64,000 nucleotides of DNA from Euglena gracilis. Lineage: Eukaryota > Euglenida > Euglenophyceae > Euglenales. This document shows positions 19,701 to 29,352 of the stretch, one piece after another. How positions within the stretch are numbered: the first letter of the stretch is position 1; each line of letters begins with the position of its first letter. The position numbers and the translations under genes are program-made. Location: contig CP154957.1 in the NCBI GenBank assembly GCA_039621445.1, positions 27,326,541 to 27,390,540 on the forward strand, written 5' to 3'. The notes under the pieces are model-generated. The model was not told the DNA's origin and ran no database searches. It worked only from the letters and a program-made list of their open reading frames with translations.

Positions 19701-22491
19701 AAACGTCTATTCAGGGAGCCGGTTTATATAGGGCATCAAAGATGGGGGTTGGCGTGCATATTAACAGCTCAGCACTGTTCAAAACCTGGTTCGTTTTAAT
19801 GTTCATTATTCAGCCCTTGCATTGCCGTCGGTTTGCACAATGGGAAACTTTTCTGCCAGCATGAGGCGGAGATGAAACAATCAGACGACTGACTATTTGT
19901 GTGTCGTCATCACCTTCTTTAACTCCTTTTTTTTTTTTCATTTACACCTCCTCCCAGAGAGAGAAATGATGATGAGAAATCAGGGAAACCTTGCAAAAAA
20001 GTGGTGTGGTGCGCCACAAAATCAGATGAGTATCACATCGCAGCCATTAGGTGGTGACCAGTGCCTAAATTTAGCCATCATTTTCCAACTTTTATATTGT
20101 CTGTCAGAGAATTGGTTTCTGCCAGCAATTGCTGATTTTTGGCATTTTGGGGTTAGGGTTGGGGTCCGGTTTTCTTTTCGTTTTGTGACAGTTTTCTGCA
20201 CCCTGTTCCGTGAAGTCTCAGCCCAAAGTGACCAACCAAAGATGGCTGGTAAATGGTCTAAAATGTCCCCAAAACGATGCAAAATGCATTAATGTTGGTA
20301 AATATTGACCCTTGATGGCATTTTTGAGGCAAAATAGCCTGAATTTGTTAAGTTTCCTCAAGAATCAAGATATTAATTAAAATATTTTTCCATAGTATTT
20401 TTGACCCTAATTTTTGTCTATTGTACCCTGTATGTACCTTCACCCTTGGGGCTGATCACCAAACCAGACCTGTTGTTACCTGCCGGGGCCCATATAGAGG
20501 ATTTTTGAGTTCACTCCACTCCACCTCAAGTGGATTGCATTCCATTCCGTGTATGCAGGATGTGAAGGCGGTGTGCGACCGCGAGATGCCCGTCTATCAC
20601 CCAGAGACGTGGGGCGAGAAATTCTGGTACTACGGCCGGATGCTGGGGCTGTTGCCGCGCTCTCCCAAGAAGACCGGCATGGCTCCCAGGCAAACGTCCT
20701 ATCCATTGACTGCAATGAGCAACCGAACAAGTCATTCATCTGTATGAATCAATCTTTGGCCCCCTCATGTTCTCCTTTGGCACCAGACTGAATTTTGGGC
20801 GAGCCGACCCCCCACCCCCCCCCCCCGGGGGGGCGGTTGCCTGCCTGTGGGCAGGCATTGCAAGGCACCCAGAACCGACCCCCCCCCCCCGCCGGTGGGG
20901 GGGTATGACACACGGGCAAAAGTGCTTGGGCACTCGGCCAAGGCACTTCCGGCGCCAAAGGCGCCGGAAGCCAAGAAAAACCTGTTCTTTTGGCATTTTT
21001 GGCCTACAACCAGGCAGGGGGGGGTAGTGCCTGACTGTTCCAGGGCACCCGTCCCCCCCCCCCGGGGTTGGTCAAATTCAGCCTGTCTGGCGCCAACAAC
21101 ACCATCATCAGATCAACATTCTTGGAGTGGATTTGATCCCACGTGTCAGAATTTTCCACACCAATGCCTTTTGTACCAGAATGCATTGGTCTCCATTGTA
21201 TGTTTCAAATTGGCAGTTTTTTTGCAGCGTGAGTTTTCTCATGTGCATATTTTGCACCCCCCTTGAAGTGGTGCCCTGCCAATGGACATTGTGTATTTTC
21301 CGTGGGTTCGTGCCACCTACTCTGGACGTGTCTCTGGTGCTGACCACCTTCGTGGAGGGCATCTTCGGCGCCATCCAACAGCACCATGTGCGGATCGACC
21401 CGGCGTACGCCTCCCTCCTTCTCTCTTGCCTCATGATGGAGGCGATCGCCAACCAGTGCGATCCGACCATGGATGTTGTGAGCTACATCCGGGGACTTGT
21501 GGCAGACAGGCAGGTTTGTATCAGGCAGCCGTTCACTAGTGAACCCATCAGGGGGGTCACCAGTAAAAAAAAGACCAGAAAGAAAAAAAGACTGGGGTCA
21601 TTGGCCCCAAGGGCTTCGCTTATCTGGAGCCCCCCCCCCCCCCAGGGGACAGATCTATCCAGCCAGCGGCCTTTTCCAACCCTGGAACCCATTGATTTTT
21701 TAATATTTTTTTTCAATTCCTTTCCATCCCAAAGGTAATGCCTTTTTTGTGAGGTTCAGGTCATTGTAAGGAATAGATTTGGGTGAATGATAGAGATGGG
21801 TTTGGGTTCTTTGTTATTGTTACAAAAACATTACAAATTGTGGCTGGATTTAGGACTTAGGGCAAATTCGGCCTGAATTGTTGGCAGAAGCTTTGGATTT
21901 CATTTGCCAACCTTTTAAACCCCAACCCTGCAACACACGTGCCAGCGGGGGGGGGGGGGGCATGGCTGATGGGTGGAGGGCTTGAGCTTTACCTTAACCC
22001 TAACCCATATGCAAGATTCCAAGAATCAGCAATTCCTGCCAGAAAAACATCAACTGACATCAACTGAGTGATCTTTTTTCAACCCATTTTTAATTCTTTT
22101 AACTGAACCTTGGCCCGTTTTGGTGCTCCAAAGGCAGACAACGAGTTACTGTTCAAGGAAAATGAGAACTGAATTGGCTGTATGCATTTTTGGGGGGGGG
22201 GGGCGGTTATCAGCGAAAGACAGACCCGCCCCTGGCCCTTTTTATGAATGGAACCTGGGGGGCTCACTAGTGAAAGGCTTCCATGCATCGTTTGGTCTGT
22301 CATTGATATGTCGTTTGGTACGATGTTGCTACAAATACCATTTGTTTCTTTTTGTTTCTGGCGGTTTCCCCTATAAGCGCCATCGGCGACGCTGCCCTTG
22401 CCATTCCGCGGATCGGCCACGCCTCCCCGGCCGCGCCGCGCCGTGGTTCGTCTCCTCCATGCTGTACGGGCCCAAGCGGCACGCCAAGTAG
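10645..22491 (+). CDS. ADCK2: ADCK2-like ABC1/UbiB-family atypical kinase, 11 exons
   Basis: Joined exons 10645-10773, 11639-11837, 13156-13320, 13941-14106, 15112-15178, 15360-15522, 16790-16864, 17234-17463, 20559-20683, 21342-21513 and 22378-22491 give 1605 nt, about 534 residues, ending in TAG. Family landmarks appear in order: a basic, hydrophobic N-terminus (MSWRRPFRLALRTF); a hydrophobic stretch before GPAFVKFGQWA (KxGQ motif, about residues 104-113); PVGSGSIAQV (about 166-175); VAVKV with the ATP-site Lys near 190; VDLRYEAENL; LTDNFFHADIHPGNILV (catalytic loop, HAD at about 322-324); and LDVG in place of DFG (about 347-349). The C-terminus has an RIDPAYASLL...CDPTMD segment. VTPHS, DLRYEA and the C-terminal block fit ADCK2 better than COQ8. 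ABC1 kinases act in coenzyme Q and lipid metabolism, usually at the inner mitochondrial membrane; that location is inferred from the N-terminus. Eight introns are nonconventional and two are GT-AG. The last exon's frame is the weakest part. Confidence 0.88.
10774..11638 (+). other. nonconventional intron 1 of ADCK2-like gene
   Basis: CAG at positions 4-6 (10777-10779) and CTG eight to six bases before the end (11631-11633). CAGGCATTAGCA partly pairs with the 3' end. It contains one copy of a dispersed T-rich repeat (about 10980-11225). Confidence 0.65.
11639..11837 (+). CDS. ADCK2-like gene, exon 2
   Basis: Encodes AEPPEDSLTPRV, a hydrophobic stretch, then LEITGPAFVKFG, the start of the ABC1 KxGQ region. 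It ends in phase 1, and the split Gly codon is completed by the next exon to give KFGQWAAVR. Confidence 0.85.
11838..13155 (+). other. nonconventional intron 2 of ADCK2-like gene
   Basis: Begins GAC-CAGGCCTC and ends GAGGCCTG-GACTG: a nine-base perfect inverted repeat at the ends. No GT-AG pair restores KFGQWAAVR. It carries telomere-like repeats at about 12643-12835. Confidence 0.88.
12643..12835. repeat. telomere-like repeats in inverted arrangement
   Basis: AGGGTTAGGGTTAGGATTAG on the + strand near 12650-12680 is followed by CACCCTAACCC and TTAACCCTAAC near 12800-12835. These are degenerate TTAGGG units pointing toward each other inside intron 2. Confidence 0.6.
13156..13320 (+). CDS. ADCK2-like gene, exon 3
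   Basis: Encodes GQWAAVRSDIFPKAFCEVL, LHANVTPHSLRQTRRII and EEIFDEFDP. These match the ABC1 N-terminal extension (family pattern QWASTR.DLFP...LH..VTPH). It ends in phase 1 after the first base of the Lys codon of DPKPVGSG. Confidence 0.92.
13321..13940 (+). other. nonconventional intron 3 of ADCK2-like gene
   Basis: Begins ACT-CAGGATCGATTTTG and ends CAATTTTGATCCTG-CCTCC; the ends are complementary. Removing it restores EFDPKPVGSGSIAQV exactly. Confidence 0.92.
13941..14106 (+). CDS. ADCK2-like gene, exon 4 (nucleotide-binding loop)
   Basis: Encodes KPVGSGSIAQVYFAKLKETG, EEVAVKV (ATP-site Lys) and LAKLADRWAPW. It ends in phase 2 inside the Trp codon, which joins exon 5 as APWMDYPG. Confidence 0.92.
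14107..15111 (+). other. nonconventional intron 4 of ADCK2-like gene
   Basis: Begins GGT-CAGACTTCCAC and ends GTGCAAATCTG-TACTG. Removing it restores APWMDYPG across a split Trp codon. A GT-AG alternative (14095-15069) also keeps frame but inserts a His-rich segment foreign to the family. The intron contains a 20-base G run near 14430-14452. Confidence 0.82.
15112..15178 (+). CDS. ADCK2-like gene, exon 5
   Basis: Short exon encoding WMDYPGIAQQFARNL and QVDLRY. It joins exon 6 in phase 0 to restore the family motif DLRYEAENL. A GT six bases upstream of the exon end is not used in this model because it breaks that motif. Confidence 0.9.
15179..15359 (+). other. nonconventional intron 5 of ADCK2-like gene
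   Basis: 181 nt. Begins ATC-CAGGGG and ends CCCCTG-CCCCC. Its removal restores DLRYEAENL, which reads through a frame break if the intron is retained. Confidence 0.92.
15360..15522 (+). CDS. ADCK2-like gene, exon 6
   Basis: Encodes EAENLNVFNENFRKSHYI, FPKPILATDLVLVETRV and DGRPLERYYGGDGT. VLVET is the conserved ABC1 strand. The 3' limit is less certain because the intron end has CGG instead of CAG. Sliding the cut by one base at both ends gives the same protein. Confidence 0.85.
15523..16789 (+). other. nonconventional intron 6 of ADCK2-like gene (variant end)
   Basis: The 5' end reads GAGGCGGTGC and the 3' end GCACTGCCTC, complementary except for CGG in place of CAG opposite CTG. No GT-AG solution avoids stops. 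The cut can slide by one base without changing the protein. Confidence 0.72.
16790..16864 (+). CDS. ADCK2-like gene, exon 7
   Basis: Encodes AAVHRHLATAGADLFLQ and MLLTDNFF, the helix before the ABC1 catalytic loop. It ends in phase 1 with the first base of the His codon that starts HADIHPGN. Confidence 0.9.
16865..17233 (+). other. nonconventional intron 7 of ADCK2-like gene
   Basis: 369 nt. Begins ACT-CAGGCTGAATTT and ends AAATCCAGCCTG-CTGCC, a near-perfect terminal inverted repeat. GTGGCCGACC follows the 5' end and GGTTGGTC precedes the 3' end. Removal restores DNFFHADIHPGN. Both termini are shared with the nested element at 20781-21090. Confidence 0.95.
17234..17463 (+). CDS. ADCK2-like gene, exon 8 (catalytic loop)
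   Basis: Encodes HADIHPGNILVSYGK, LAVLDVGVCQTL and VTGDWLHVGDAVLKMAQR up to DVHKFSE. This exon carries the most conserved ABC1 residues. It ends in phase 0 at a GTGTGG donor. Confidence 0.95.
17915..18278. mobile_element. C-run/AAATAACGGGG element
   Basis: CCCCCCAAATAACGGGGC at the left, exact complement at the right, with further CCCCGTTATTGGCACCAT blocks inside. 364 bp, inside GT-AG intron 8 of the ADCK2-like gene. Confidence 0.8.
18454..19773 (+). mobile_element. GCTGAGCTCTTA element, copy 2
   Basis: Ends GCTGAGCTCTTA and TTAACAGCTCAGC. Compact 1.3-kb version of the family, with an internal tandem duplication of about 160 bases (AAATCAAAGGAAATGTCCGG to TTTCCCACTGTCCGACT). Lies within intron 8 of the ADCK2-like gene. 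Confidence 0.82.
20559..20683 (+). CDS. ADCK2-like gene, exon 9
   Basis: Follows a typical acceptor (TGTATGCAG). Encodes DVKAVCDREMPVYHPETW, FWYYGRMLGLLPR and PKKTGMA. It ends in phase 2; reading on in this frame reaches a TGA at 20745-20747, so the exon must end before that. Confidence 0.82.
20684..21341 (+). other. nonconventional intron 9 of ADCK2-like gene, with nested element
   Basis: Begins TCC-CAGGCAAACGTCC and ends GGACGTGTCTCTG-GTGCT (10 of 13 bases pair). It contains an intron-like inverted-repeat element at 20781-21090, so the arrangement looks like a twintron. Confidence 0.78.
20781..21090 (+). mobile_element. intron-like inverted-repeat element nested in an intron
   Basis: Carries the nonconventional-intron layout CAC-CAGACTGAATTT ... 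AAATTCAGCCTG-TCTGG. GAGCCGACC follows the 5' end and GGTTGGTC precedes the 3' end, as in intron 16865-17233. The interiors differ, except for C/G runs and a GGCGCCAAAGGCGCC hairpin near 20950. The flanks TTGGCACC and CTGGCGCC look like an imperfect target duplication. The element has no coding capacity. Confidence 0.75.
21342..21513 (+). CDS. ADCK2-like gene, exon 10
   Basis: Encodes TTFVEGIFGAIQQHHVRIDP, AYASLLLSCLMMEAIANQ and CDPTMDVVSYIRGL, the C-terminal helical part of ABC1 proteins. It ends at GTTTGT in phase 0. The exact start rests on complementarity of the intron ends (CAGGCAAACGTCC against GGACGTGTCTCTG). Confidence 0.85.
21514..22377 (+). other. GT-AG intron 10 of ADCK2-like gene
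   Basis: GTTTGT donor and CTATAAG acceptor, phase 0. Contains AACCCTAACCC-like telomeric sequence near 21995-22005 and C/G runs. The acceptor is the weakest part of the gene model. Confidence 0.55.
22378..22491 (+). CDS. ADCK2-like gene, last exon
   Basis: GC-rich exon after the acceptor CCCCTATAAG. It stays open in phase 0 and ends APWFVSSMLYGPKRHAK then TAG. The composition is coding-like but the family is not conserved here. Another frame is also open across part of the exon, so the C-terminus could differ. Confidence 0.5.
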   Translation, partial: RHRRRCPCHSADRPRLPGRAAPWFVSSMLYGPKRHAK

Positions 22492-24459
22492 GCGGCCGCG
22501 GCCCCGGCAGGCGTCCCCCCCCAGGCTGACCCCTGCCCCGAACCACGTCGCTCTGGCCCAGCGTCTCTGCGCCCCTTGACCTCCGAGTGACCTCTGCCCT
22601 CCCTTGGCCCCCCAGCTCTGCTCCATTGCGCTGCCGCAGGACACCGCGGAGGTGAGGGCGGTTCTGTCCCAATTTCCTTCCCTCGTGTCGGGCCCTGGCA
22701 TCGCAAAAAATGCTGTTAACCCCCTTTCCAGTCCTCCCCCTGAAGGATTTACATCCAAACTCCTCCTCTGAGGAGTTAAGTTGTAAACCGCCGAAGGAAT
22801 GGATCTTCTCTCTTGGCAGGAGGGGGGAAATGTGTATCGCATTTTTTTCGCATTTTTTTCGAATTTTTGTGCATTTTTGTGCATTTTCCCAATTTTTCCA
22901 AAAATACACATTTTTTGCGCATTTTTTTTGTGATTTCTCCAACTTTTCGCAGTTTGTAATTTTGGTGCCATTATTGCATGTTTTTGGGCAATTTTTGCAT
23001 TTTTGTGATTTTTGCAATTTTCGTCATTTCTCAAAGATTTTGAACATTTTTTCCGCATTTTTTAATAAAAATATGCGCATTTTTGAGCGCATTTTTGTGC
23101 ATTTTTTTTTTGAGGCCGGCCTGGCGAACCCCCCCCCCCCCTGCCAGGAAATCCTTTTTGTATTTATGTGTTTGATTTTGCTGAGAACCAAGTGGCAGGG
23201 TGGGGGGTTGCTTTTGGAGAATCTCACTGACTGGTTCCCAGATGAATGTGCCTCCCCTGAGGTTCCTGAGGTTAATGAAATATGAATGCCCAAATATATG
23301 ATGCCCAAATATTGATTCTTTTTGTTTGATTTATTTTTATTTTCCGGTTTTCATGTTTTGCTTTTATGGGTGACTTGAAGCAGATCCCACTCATCCGGTG
23401 GCCTGATGCAAGCCGCGGGCTGACAGGCTGGTGGACACACGCAGCCAACCAGCACAAACGCTGCTTTGGCCGCCTTATGACCATTTCTCACACGTCACAG
23501 AGGCAGTGTTTTGCAATATCCAAGATGTGTTGTGTGCACGCAGCTTTCTTCTGCGAAAACAGAGTTTTTCTTTTATGGTAAGACATGTCCTCCATTTTCC
23601 CCTTGCTTTACCCTACCCCCCCCCCCCCCGGGAGGGGAGGAGTCTGGCCTGCCAGCACCCGGAACTGAACTGGTTGGGGCCAGCAGGGCACACGTGGGCT
23701 GAGCTGAAAAAGTGTTTGGCACAAAAGTACCGAAATGTTTTTGGAAAGAGGGCTGAGTGGTGATCAAAAAGGGGTGTTTGACCACGGTATTTGACCTGGG
23801 CGGTGCCTGTCGGAGCAGGTTCGAGCTGACGGAGCACTTTTGCAGACTATGTGCCGCCACCCCTGCCGACCGGCTTTGTGAAACAGGGACGGCGGCTCCC
23901 GTCGGAGTTGCAACCACACAAGGTGGCACTGGGAGGCCACTTTGCGAGGTAACACGACGAAGCAAGTGGGTTCACCAGGGCCAACCCCGCGTTCCATGTG
24001 TGGCCACCCTGCGTGATTTTCTGTGGGCGCTACTGGGATGTGCAGCTCGAACCGCCTCGAGCATTTTTAAGCCCCCCCTAAAAAAACTCAGCTCGAACGA
24101 CCTCAAACGATATTCGAACGACTTTCGAGGAGGTTCTCGAACCTTCTCCTGCGTAAATGCATCCAGGTGAAACAACAGGGCATATACAACAAAGGGGATT
24201 GTGTTATTTTAGGGCCCTCCCAACAGTTGCGTGCGAAAGGGCTGAACGCATTTTTGAGGGTTTTCCTTTTGATTTGGATTTTTTTTTGCCAGTCGGGTCC
24301 CTCTGGCTCCAGCCCGGAAGCAGGGTTCGATAGAGGCAGGGTGTCACGGTGGGGTCTTCCTCCTCCTCAAGGGCTGTACGGGGATCCCCAAAACCCTATG
24401 GGTTGTGGGTGGGACGATCAATCCTCCCACCCCCATGTGAGTGGCAGGAGGGGCCTTAC
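22492..24459. other. intergenic region, no gene recognised
   Basis: GC-rich sequence follows the ADCK2-like stop to about 22700. Then come (GCATTTTT)n DNA at 22840-23115, and at 24040-24270 a segment related to 34120-34510 (CTCGAACGACCTCAAACGA, AGGGCCCTCCCAACAGTTG). Around 24368-24440 a sequence resembles the 5' part of intron 31628-31801. Confidence 0.6.
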
Positions 24460-27286
24460 CACTTAGGCGGCCTAATTCGCACTTAAGCTTTTTTCTTTTT
24501 ATTTGCGCATTTGCGCAAATTTACGATTTTTTTGATTCTGCTTTGTTTCGGCTGTGAAGGTCAGGGGGGTTTGAAAACACGTGAACAAGAGAGTGCAAAA
24601 AATGAGCGAAATTCTGTTTTTGGCTGGGAGACCCCCGGGACTTTGGCGAAAAATGGTGTTTTTGGGGTGTACCAAAATGGACTTTGTACGTCGAAACCCC
24701 CGGGACCTTGCCGGCCCACAGTGAAAAAAACACAAAAAAGCACCATAGGAACGGGACCTTTACTGCCCTTGTTGCTTCTTTCGGCTGTGTGTGGGGTGTT
24801 GGTCAAGGGAAGCGCAGGGGGGATGAAATGGGGTCCGTAGGGAATGAAGGGAATAAAGGGGAACGGGTGTCTCCCACCCGGCTTGTACCCGGGATGCGCA
24901 GAACCAGTTGTGTGGCAAAGAACCCAGCAGAAGAAGCCCAACACTGGAAGGACAAAATTGTGTTTATGGGCGCAAATGCGCGCACCAACATGTTAATGTT
25001 GATGCGCGCAATTGCGCGCATCAACACAATTTTGTCCTTCCAGTGCTGGGCTTTGGCACCCATGAACTGACGCCGTTGAAAAACTGCGTGACATAGAGGC
25101 CCTGACGGTACAGACTGACGGGCCATCCAGTTGGTGAGTTTGTCACACTGTTTGTCAACGGCGCAAGCTTATGGGCGCAAATGCGCGCACAAACAAAAAT
25201 TATGTTTTATGTGCGCATTTGCGCAAATGCGCGCATAAACACAATTGTGTTGGTGCGCGCATTTGCGCCCATAAACACAAATAAGAACGGTGTGACGGAA
25301 ACACAACCGTCAAACACTGACAGCAGATGTGGTTTATTTGCGTATTTGCGCGCATCACGTTGTTTGTGGGCTCAAATGCGCAAATAAACTGTATGAAGAA
25401 ACTGCACAATTTACTATGTTTATTTGCGCATTTGCGCCCACAAACAACGTGATGCGCGCAAATGCGCAAATAAACAATTAATGGAGGAGTAGAAAACGAT
25501 TGCATTTGGCCCTCCTGCAACTACCCTTAGTGGCCTCTGAATGAGTTGAAAGCAAATGACCACACCGTCTCCTCCGGTATATGGTGTTATTGTGCCGTTT
25601 TTTTACCATTGACAGGTCCCACAAAAGATGGAGACAGAGGATCTCCAGAAGGTGGTTGCATAGCCACCCAGTAACGGTACACGTCCACCGGCCCCAATTT
25701 TTGGATCCCAAGGGCCCTGCCGTTGACCTGCGGCCTGGGCTCCGCTGCTAAAGCCCCATCAGCTGCTGATGCTTCAGCACCCAACAGGCCAGCATCCACT
25801 TCCCTGGTGCAACGACACCCACCACAGCGACCGCGTTATACCCCGCAACCAGGGTGTAAGACTGGGGGTATGACGTGGTGCCAGTGCATGGCGACCGGCA
25901 TCCGAAGAGAGGTAGCCCTCAAGCACCCGTTACTTTGGGTGCAAGGAAGTGTTGAACCTTTACCCCTGGATTGGGTGCATCAAAGCGGTGGGACCCACTC
26001 CCCCCAAATTATGCGCAAAAACCGGTGTTTTTTACGTTTTTCAAGGGAAAAATGGCAAAAAAAAAACAACCATAAAACGGACTCCGGCCGGACACGTCCC
26101 GGGCATTTCAGGTGCCAAATTTTGTCTTCTTGTAACGCAGTCCTGTTGCAGAAAAGGTGTCCAACAGTCACAGGTCGTTTGCATGTCATCAATTCATGAT
26201 GTTTAACTGCCAAACAGAAGACACCAAAGGAACAGGTCGTGCGGGCCGGGTAACAGCAGTGCAAATGTACACATGTAAGACAGGCAAATTTTGGCCAGTC
26301 ACATGCCGTGTCCCAGTGAACACTCCACACCACCTCTCACCACAAATTCCATCAGCATGTAATTGTGGTGTAAATCATTGGTTGGCGTGAGGAGTTGCGT
26401 TCGCCAGCTGTCACGGAGGAGGAGATGGTATCGCACAACTGATGTGTGTTGGTGCGCGCATTTGCGCAAATAAACACAGCTTTGTTTGTGTGCTCTAAGG
26501 CTCCTACAAACACATCATTTTGAAGCGGTTTATTAAATGTTTGTTTGTTTATTTGCGCAAATGCGCGCACAAACGTAATTATGTTTATTTGCGCAACTGC
26601 GCGCACCAACACCCCCATCACGTTTTTAAACCTCGCAGGTCATGGTCCTCATTGGTGTCTTTTAACATAGAAAGTAAAAGTACATGTTGGTGTGCGCATT
26701 TGCGCAAGTAAACATAATTGTGTTGGTGCGCGCATTTGCGCAAATGCGCACACCACCAAATGTGTTTGTGCGCGCATTTGCGCCCACCAACACGTCATTT
26801 TAACATCATCGGTTTGTGTTTTATTTGCGCAAATGCGCCCATAAACACAATTGTTTTTATTTGCGCAATTGCGCGCACAAACACACATCAATTGCGTGAC
26901 GGCTGCCTCACGTAGTCTGTCTGTCTGTGGTGGTGTGATCTACTGAGGCCCCGTGTGTTCTCACCGGTGGCGGCAGTGACCAAGCCAGTTCAGGCAGCAC
27001 GTCAGCACCATTTACAAGTGTCGTAACAAGGGGTGTGTGTCTCTCTCCCGTTTGATGTACAACAGCACCAGTCTCACCCCCAGCCCTATTAACGTCACCT
27101 GGTAAGCAGCATGCACACCAGACCACTGGGAGTTAATCCCCTCCAACAGATGGGTGTAACGGTTCTTAAATCGTTTTCTGGGTGTCAGGGTACAGGGTCC
27201 CAGGGGTTACAAAAAAATGGTACATTTGCGCAATTGCGCGCATCCAAAGGAAAAAAGCTTAAGTGCGAATTCGGCCGCCTAAGTAC
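24460..27286. mobile_element. 2.8-kb element with TTTGCGCAAATGCGC palindrome arrays
   Basis: Terminal inverted repeats ACTTAGGCGGCC, AATTCGCACTTAAGC and TTTTTTC at 24460-24496 and 27251-27283 are almost identical. Roughly two dozen GCGCATTTGCGC or GCGCAAATGCGCGC palindromes lie inside, commonly next to TTTAT or ACAAACA and clustered near each end. 24938-25050 is itself a long hairpin (ACTGGAAGGACAAAATTGTG arms). The centre (about 25600-26350) has ordinary composition but no recognised protein. A truncated relative starts at 49467. Confidence 0.82.
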
Positions 27287-27289
27287 CAC

Positions 27290-29350
27290 CCCCCACCCCT
27301 TCCTGTTTTTCTGGGGTCATTTTTTCCCGTTGCCAAAGGAATTTTTTCCTTGTGAACTGCCTTGGTGGGTTGAGTGTCAGACCCCCCCCCACCAGGCGTT
27401 CGTGCAGCTCTGCCCCCTCGCCAACGGCGCGTGCCTGCCAAAGGGGGTTTGGACTGACCCCTGGAGGGCAATTGAGAAAGAAGGTTTTTTGGGGATGCAT
27501 TGTGTCAAAAGATTTCATACTTTTGACAAACTTTTACCCAAAGAACGCCCAACATTTTATTTTGGGGGATTTGGTGCTTTGTGGTGGTGCCCGACCGCCC
27601 CTAAATACCAACCCCCCCCCCCCGGTCGGGGGTTGCTGGTCAGGGGGTGCGTACGACCACCCCGCCTGGTCGGAGGTTGTAGGTCACCTAGGAAAAATAG
27701 GTTTTTTTTTAGCACCTGGACATACAACCACCCCCTGGTCGTGGGTTGCAGGTCAGGGGGTGTGTATGACCAGCCCCCCTTGTCAGGGGTTGTAGGAACC
27801 CGGTCGGTGGGCAGGGGGGGGGGTTCGAAATGGTTCATTTTGTTTTGCGTGTTTTGAACCCTGCCCAGCAGCAGGCTGGACTGGACCCCCACCCTTTGGG
27901 GGAAGCCAGCACTTTTTTTTCTAGCCAGCCGGCTGGACGCCCCCCAGGTCCTTAAAACATTCCCTGACTCTTTTGGGGTTAGGCGATTGAAGTGGGGTTC
28001 TCAATGCCCATCCTGTCTCTCGGTTGGAGTGAAATAAAACTGGCCTTGAAAATGCTTTTTCGCAAGCTGCCTCTGATTATCCCTCACAACCAGGCCCCTA
28101 TACTTGATGGATGGATTGTGGTTGCCTCCGTGAATGATTTGCCGCCTGTGGGATGCCATGGCTCATTCCATGCGACCTTTTCCGCCCGTTTTTTTTTCCC
28201 CGCCAGCCACAATCTTTGACCCCAAATCTTGTTCAGAACAGGTATGTGTACCGCGTAGTCCCCCCCCCGGCAAAACAACTCTATGGCATTGAGGGAGTTG
28301 GCCTGCACTCTTTCTCGCCCACGGCTAAAAGCAACTTCTGGAGGGGGGATAAGGTTCCCAAGCTCATTCCGCTCGATCATTGGGGCAAGGAGGGTGAGAT
28401 CAAATATTGGCGGGCAACAAACAATTGTTGCAACGGCGTGTTTTTTTTCCCCTGGATTATTCCTTCTTTTCATCTCCAAATTGGATCTCCGATCTCCAAA
28501 TTCTGACTCCTTGCTTGATGATCTGTTTGAATTACGGAGACACATTTCTGGTTTGATGATTGACCCATATGGTTCAAAGTTTTGTTCTTTTTGGTGTCTA
28601 TTGAGCCTTTTTTTTTGCGTGGCTGTGCCTTTTTGGCAGGAGCTATGCAAAAAGTGAGAAAAGGCGGCGAGCCTGAAATTTTGCACTGAGGATGCACTTT
28701 GTTTCCATGTGTGGGGAACAGCGGGGTAGGGAACAAAATGGAACAGAGCACGCCAGCTGAATAGGTGCTTGTCTGCCATCCATCCACCCCGTGTCCTTCG
28801 ATGCGATTGCCCGTCGCCCCCGAACTCCCTCGGATGGCAGTCCATTGGGCTGCCGAAGCGTTGCCCCTGCCTCTGCCCACCCCTGCCCCTGCATTCCGGG
28901 GAACACGTCCTCCGCAGAACCTCCCTCACAACTTCCAGCACCTCCCTCACCTTCGGCAGCTTAAAAGGCTTATCGCAGTGAAAGGCTTGGAAATTCTTCA
29001 CACTGAAGGGTGGGGGGCGTGTCTTGCCCCGGTTTCTGTGCACCGAACCTTGCAAGTGAACATTATTCTTATAGTTATTGAGCACAACCAATAACCTAGA
29101 TAACGTGTCGTCCAGGAAATAAAGCATATCTCGTCATTTTTTAAGACAAATTGTTCTGCACATCAACCTGTGTATTTCTTTCTTTTGTGGTGTGCACCCT
29201 GCATTTGTTGGCGTAGGAAATCGTTGGAATCATTGGTATTGGATGGCATATTAGATTGGGATTGGGATCAATGTGGCGCTTTGGCTGGAGATCGAAGCAT
29301 GATACCTTACAGAATCCAGGTGGGTTGCTTGCCAATGGCTCTGTCAATTG
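27290..29350. other. intergenic region, repeats and no recognised gene
   Basis: 27600-27800 has repeated GGTCGGGGGTTGCTGGTCAG-type units in both orientations. 28190-28410 and 28780-28960 are of more coding-like composition, but no family or consistent exon structure was found on either strand. Confidence 0.5.
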
Positions 29351-29352
29351 AA

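Larger units (their letters stand above)
17464..20558 (+). other. GT-AG intron 8 of ADCK2-like gene, 3.1 kb
   Basis: GTGTGG donor and TATGCAG acceptor, phase 0 on both sides. It houses the AAATAACGGGG element (17915-18278) and a GCTGAGCTC element (18454-19773), which account for about half its length. No other coding sequence seen. Confidence 0.85.

Noticed and set aside
22079-23058. 312- and 252-codon minus-strand ORFs after the ADCK2-like gene
   Set aside because: They run antisense through the last exon and then through (GCATTTTT)n DNA; low-complexity Lys/Asn-rich translation.
25587-26199. Ala-rich ORFs on both strands in the centre of the 2.8-kb element
   Set aside because: No recognisable domain and both strands are equally open; no evidence for a transposase.
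24460-27286. CRISPR-like array suggested by repeated GCGCAAATGCGC
   Set aside because: Units are short palindromes in both orientations with irregular spacing, in eukaryotic DNA, inside an element with inverted ends; no cas genes.
28084-29127. 347-codon minus-strand ORF
   Set aside because: The longest ORF in its region, but mixed composition, no recognised family and no conserved block; kept only as an unexplained stretch.
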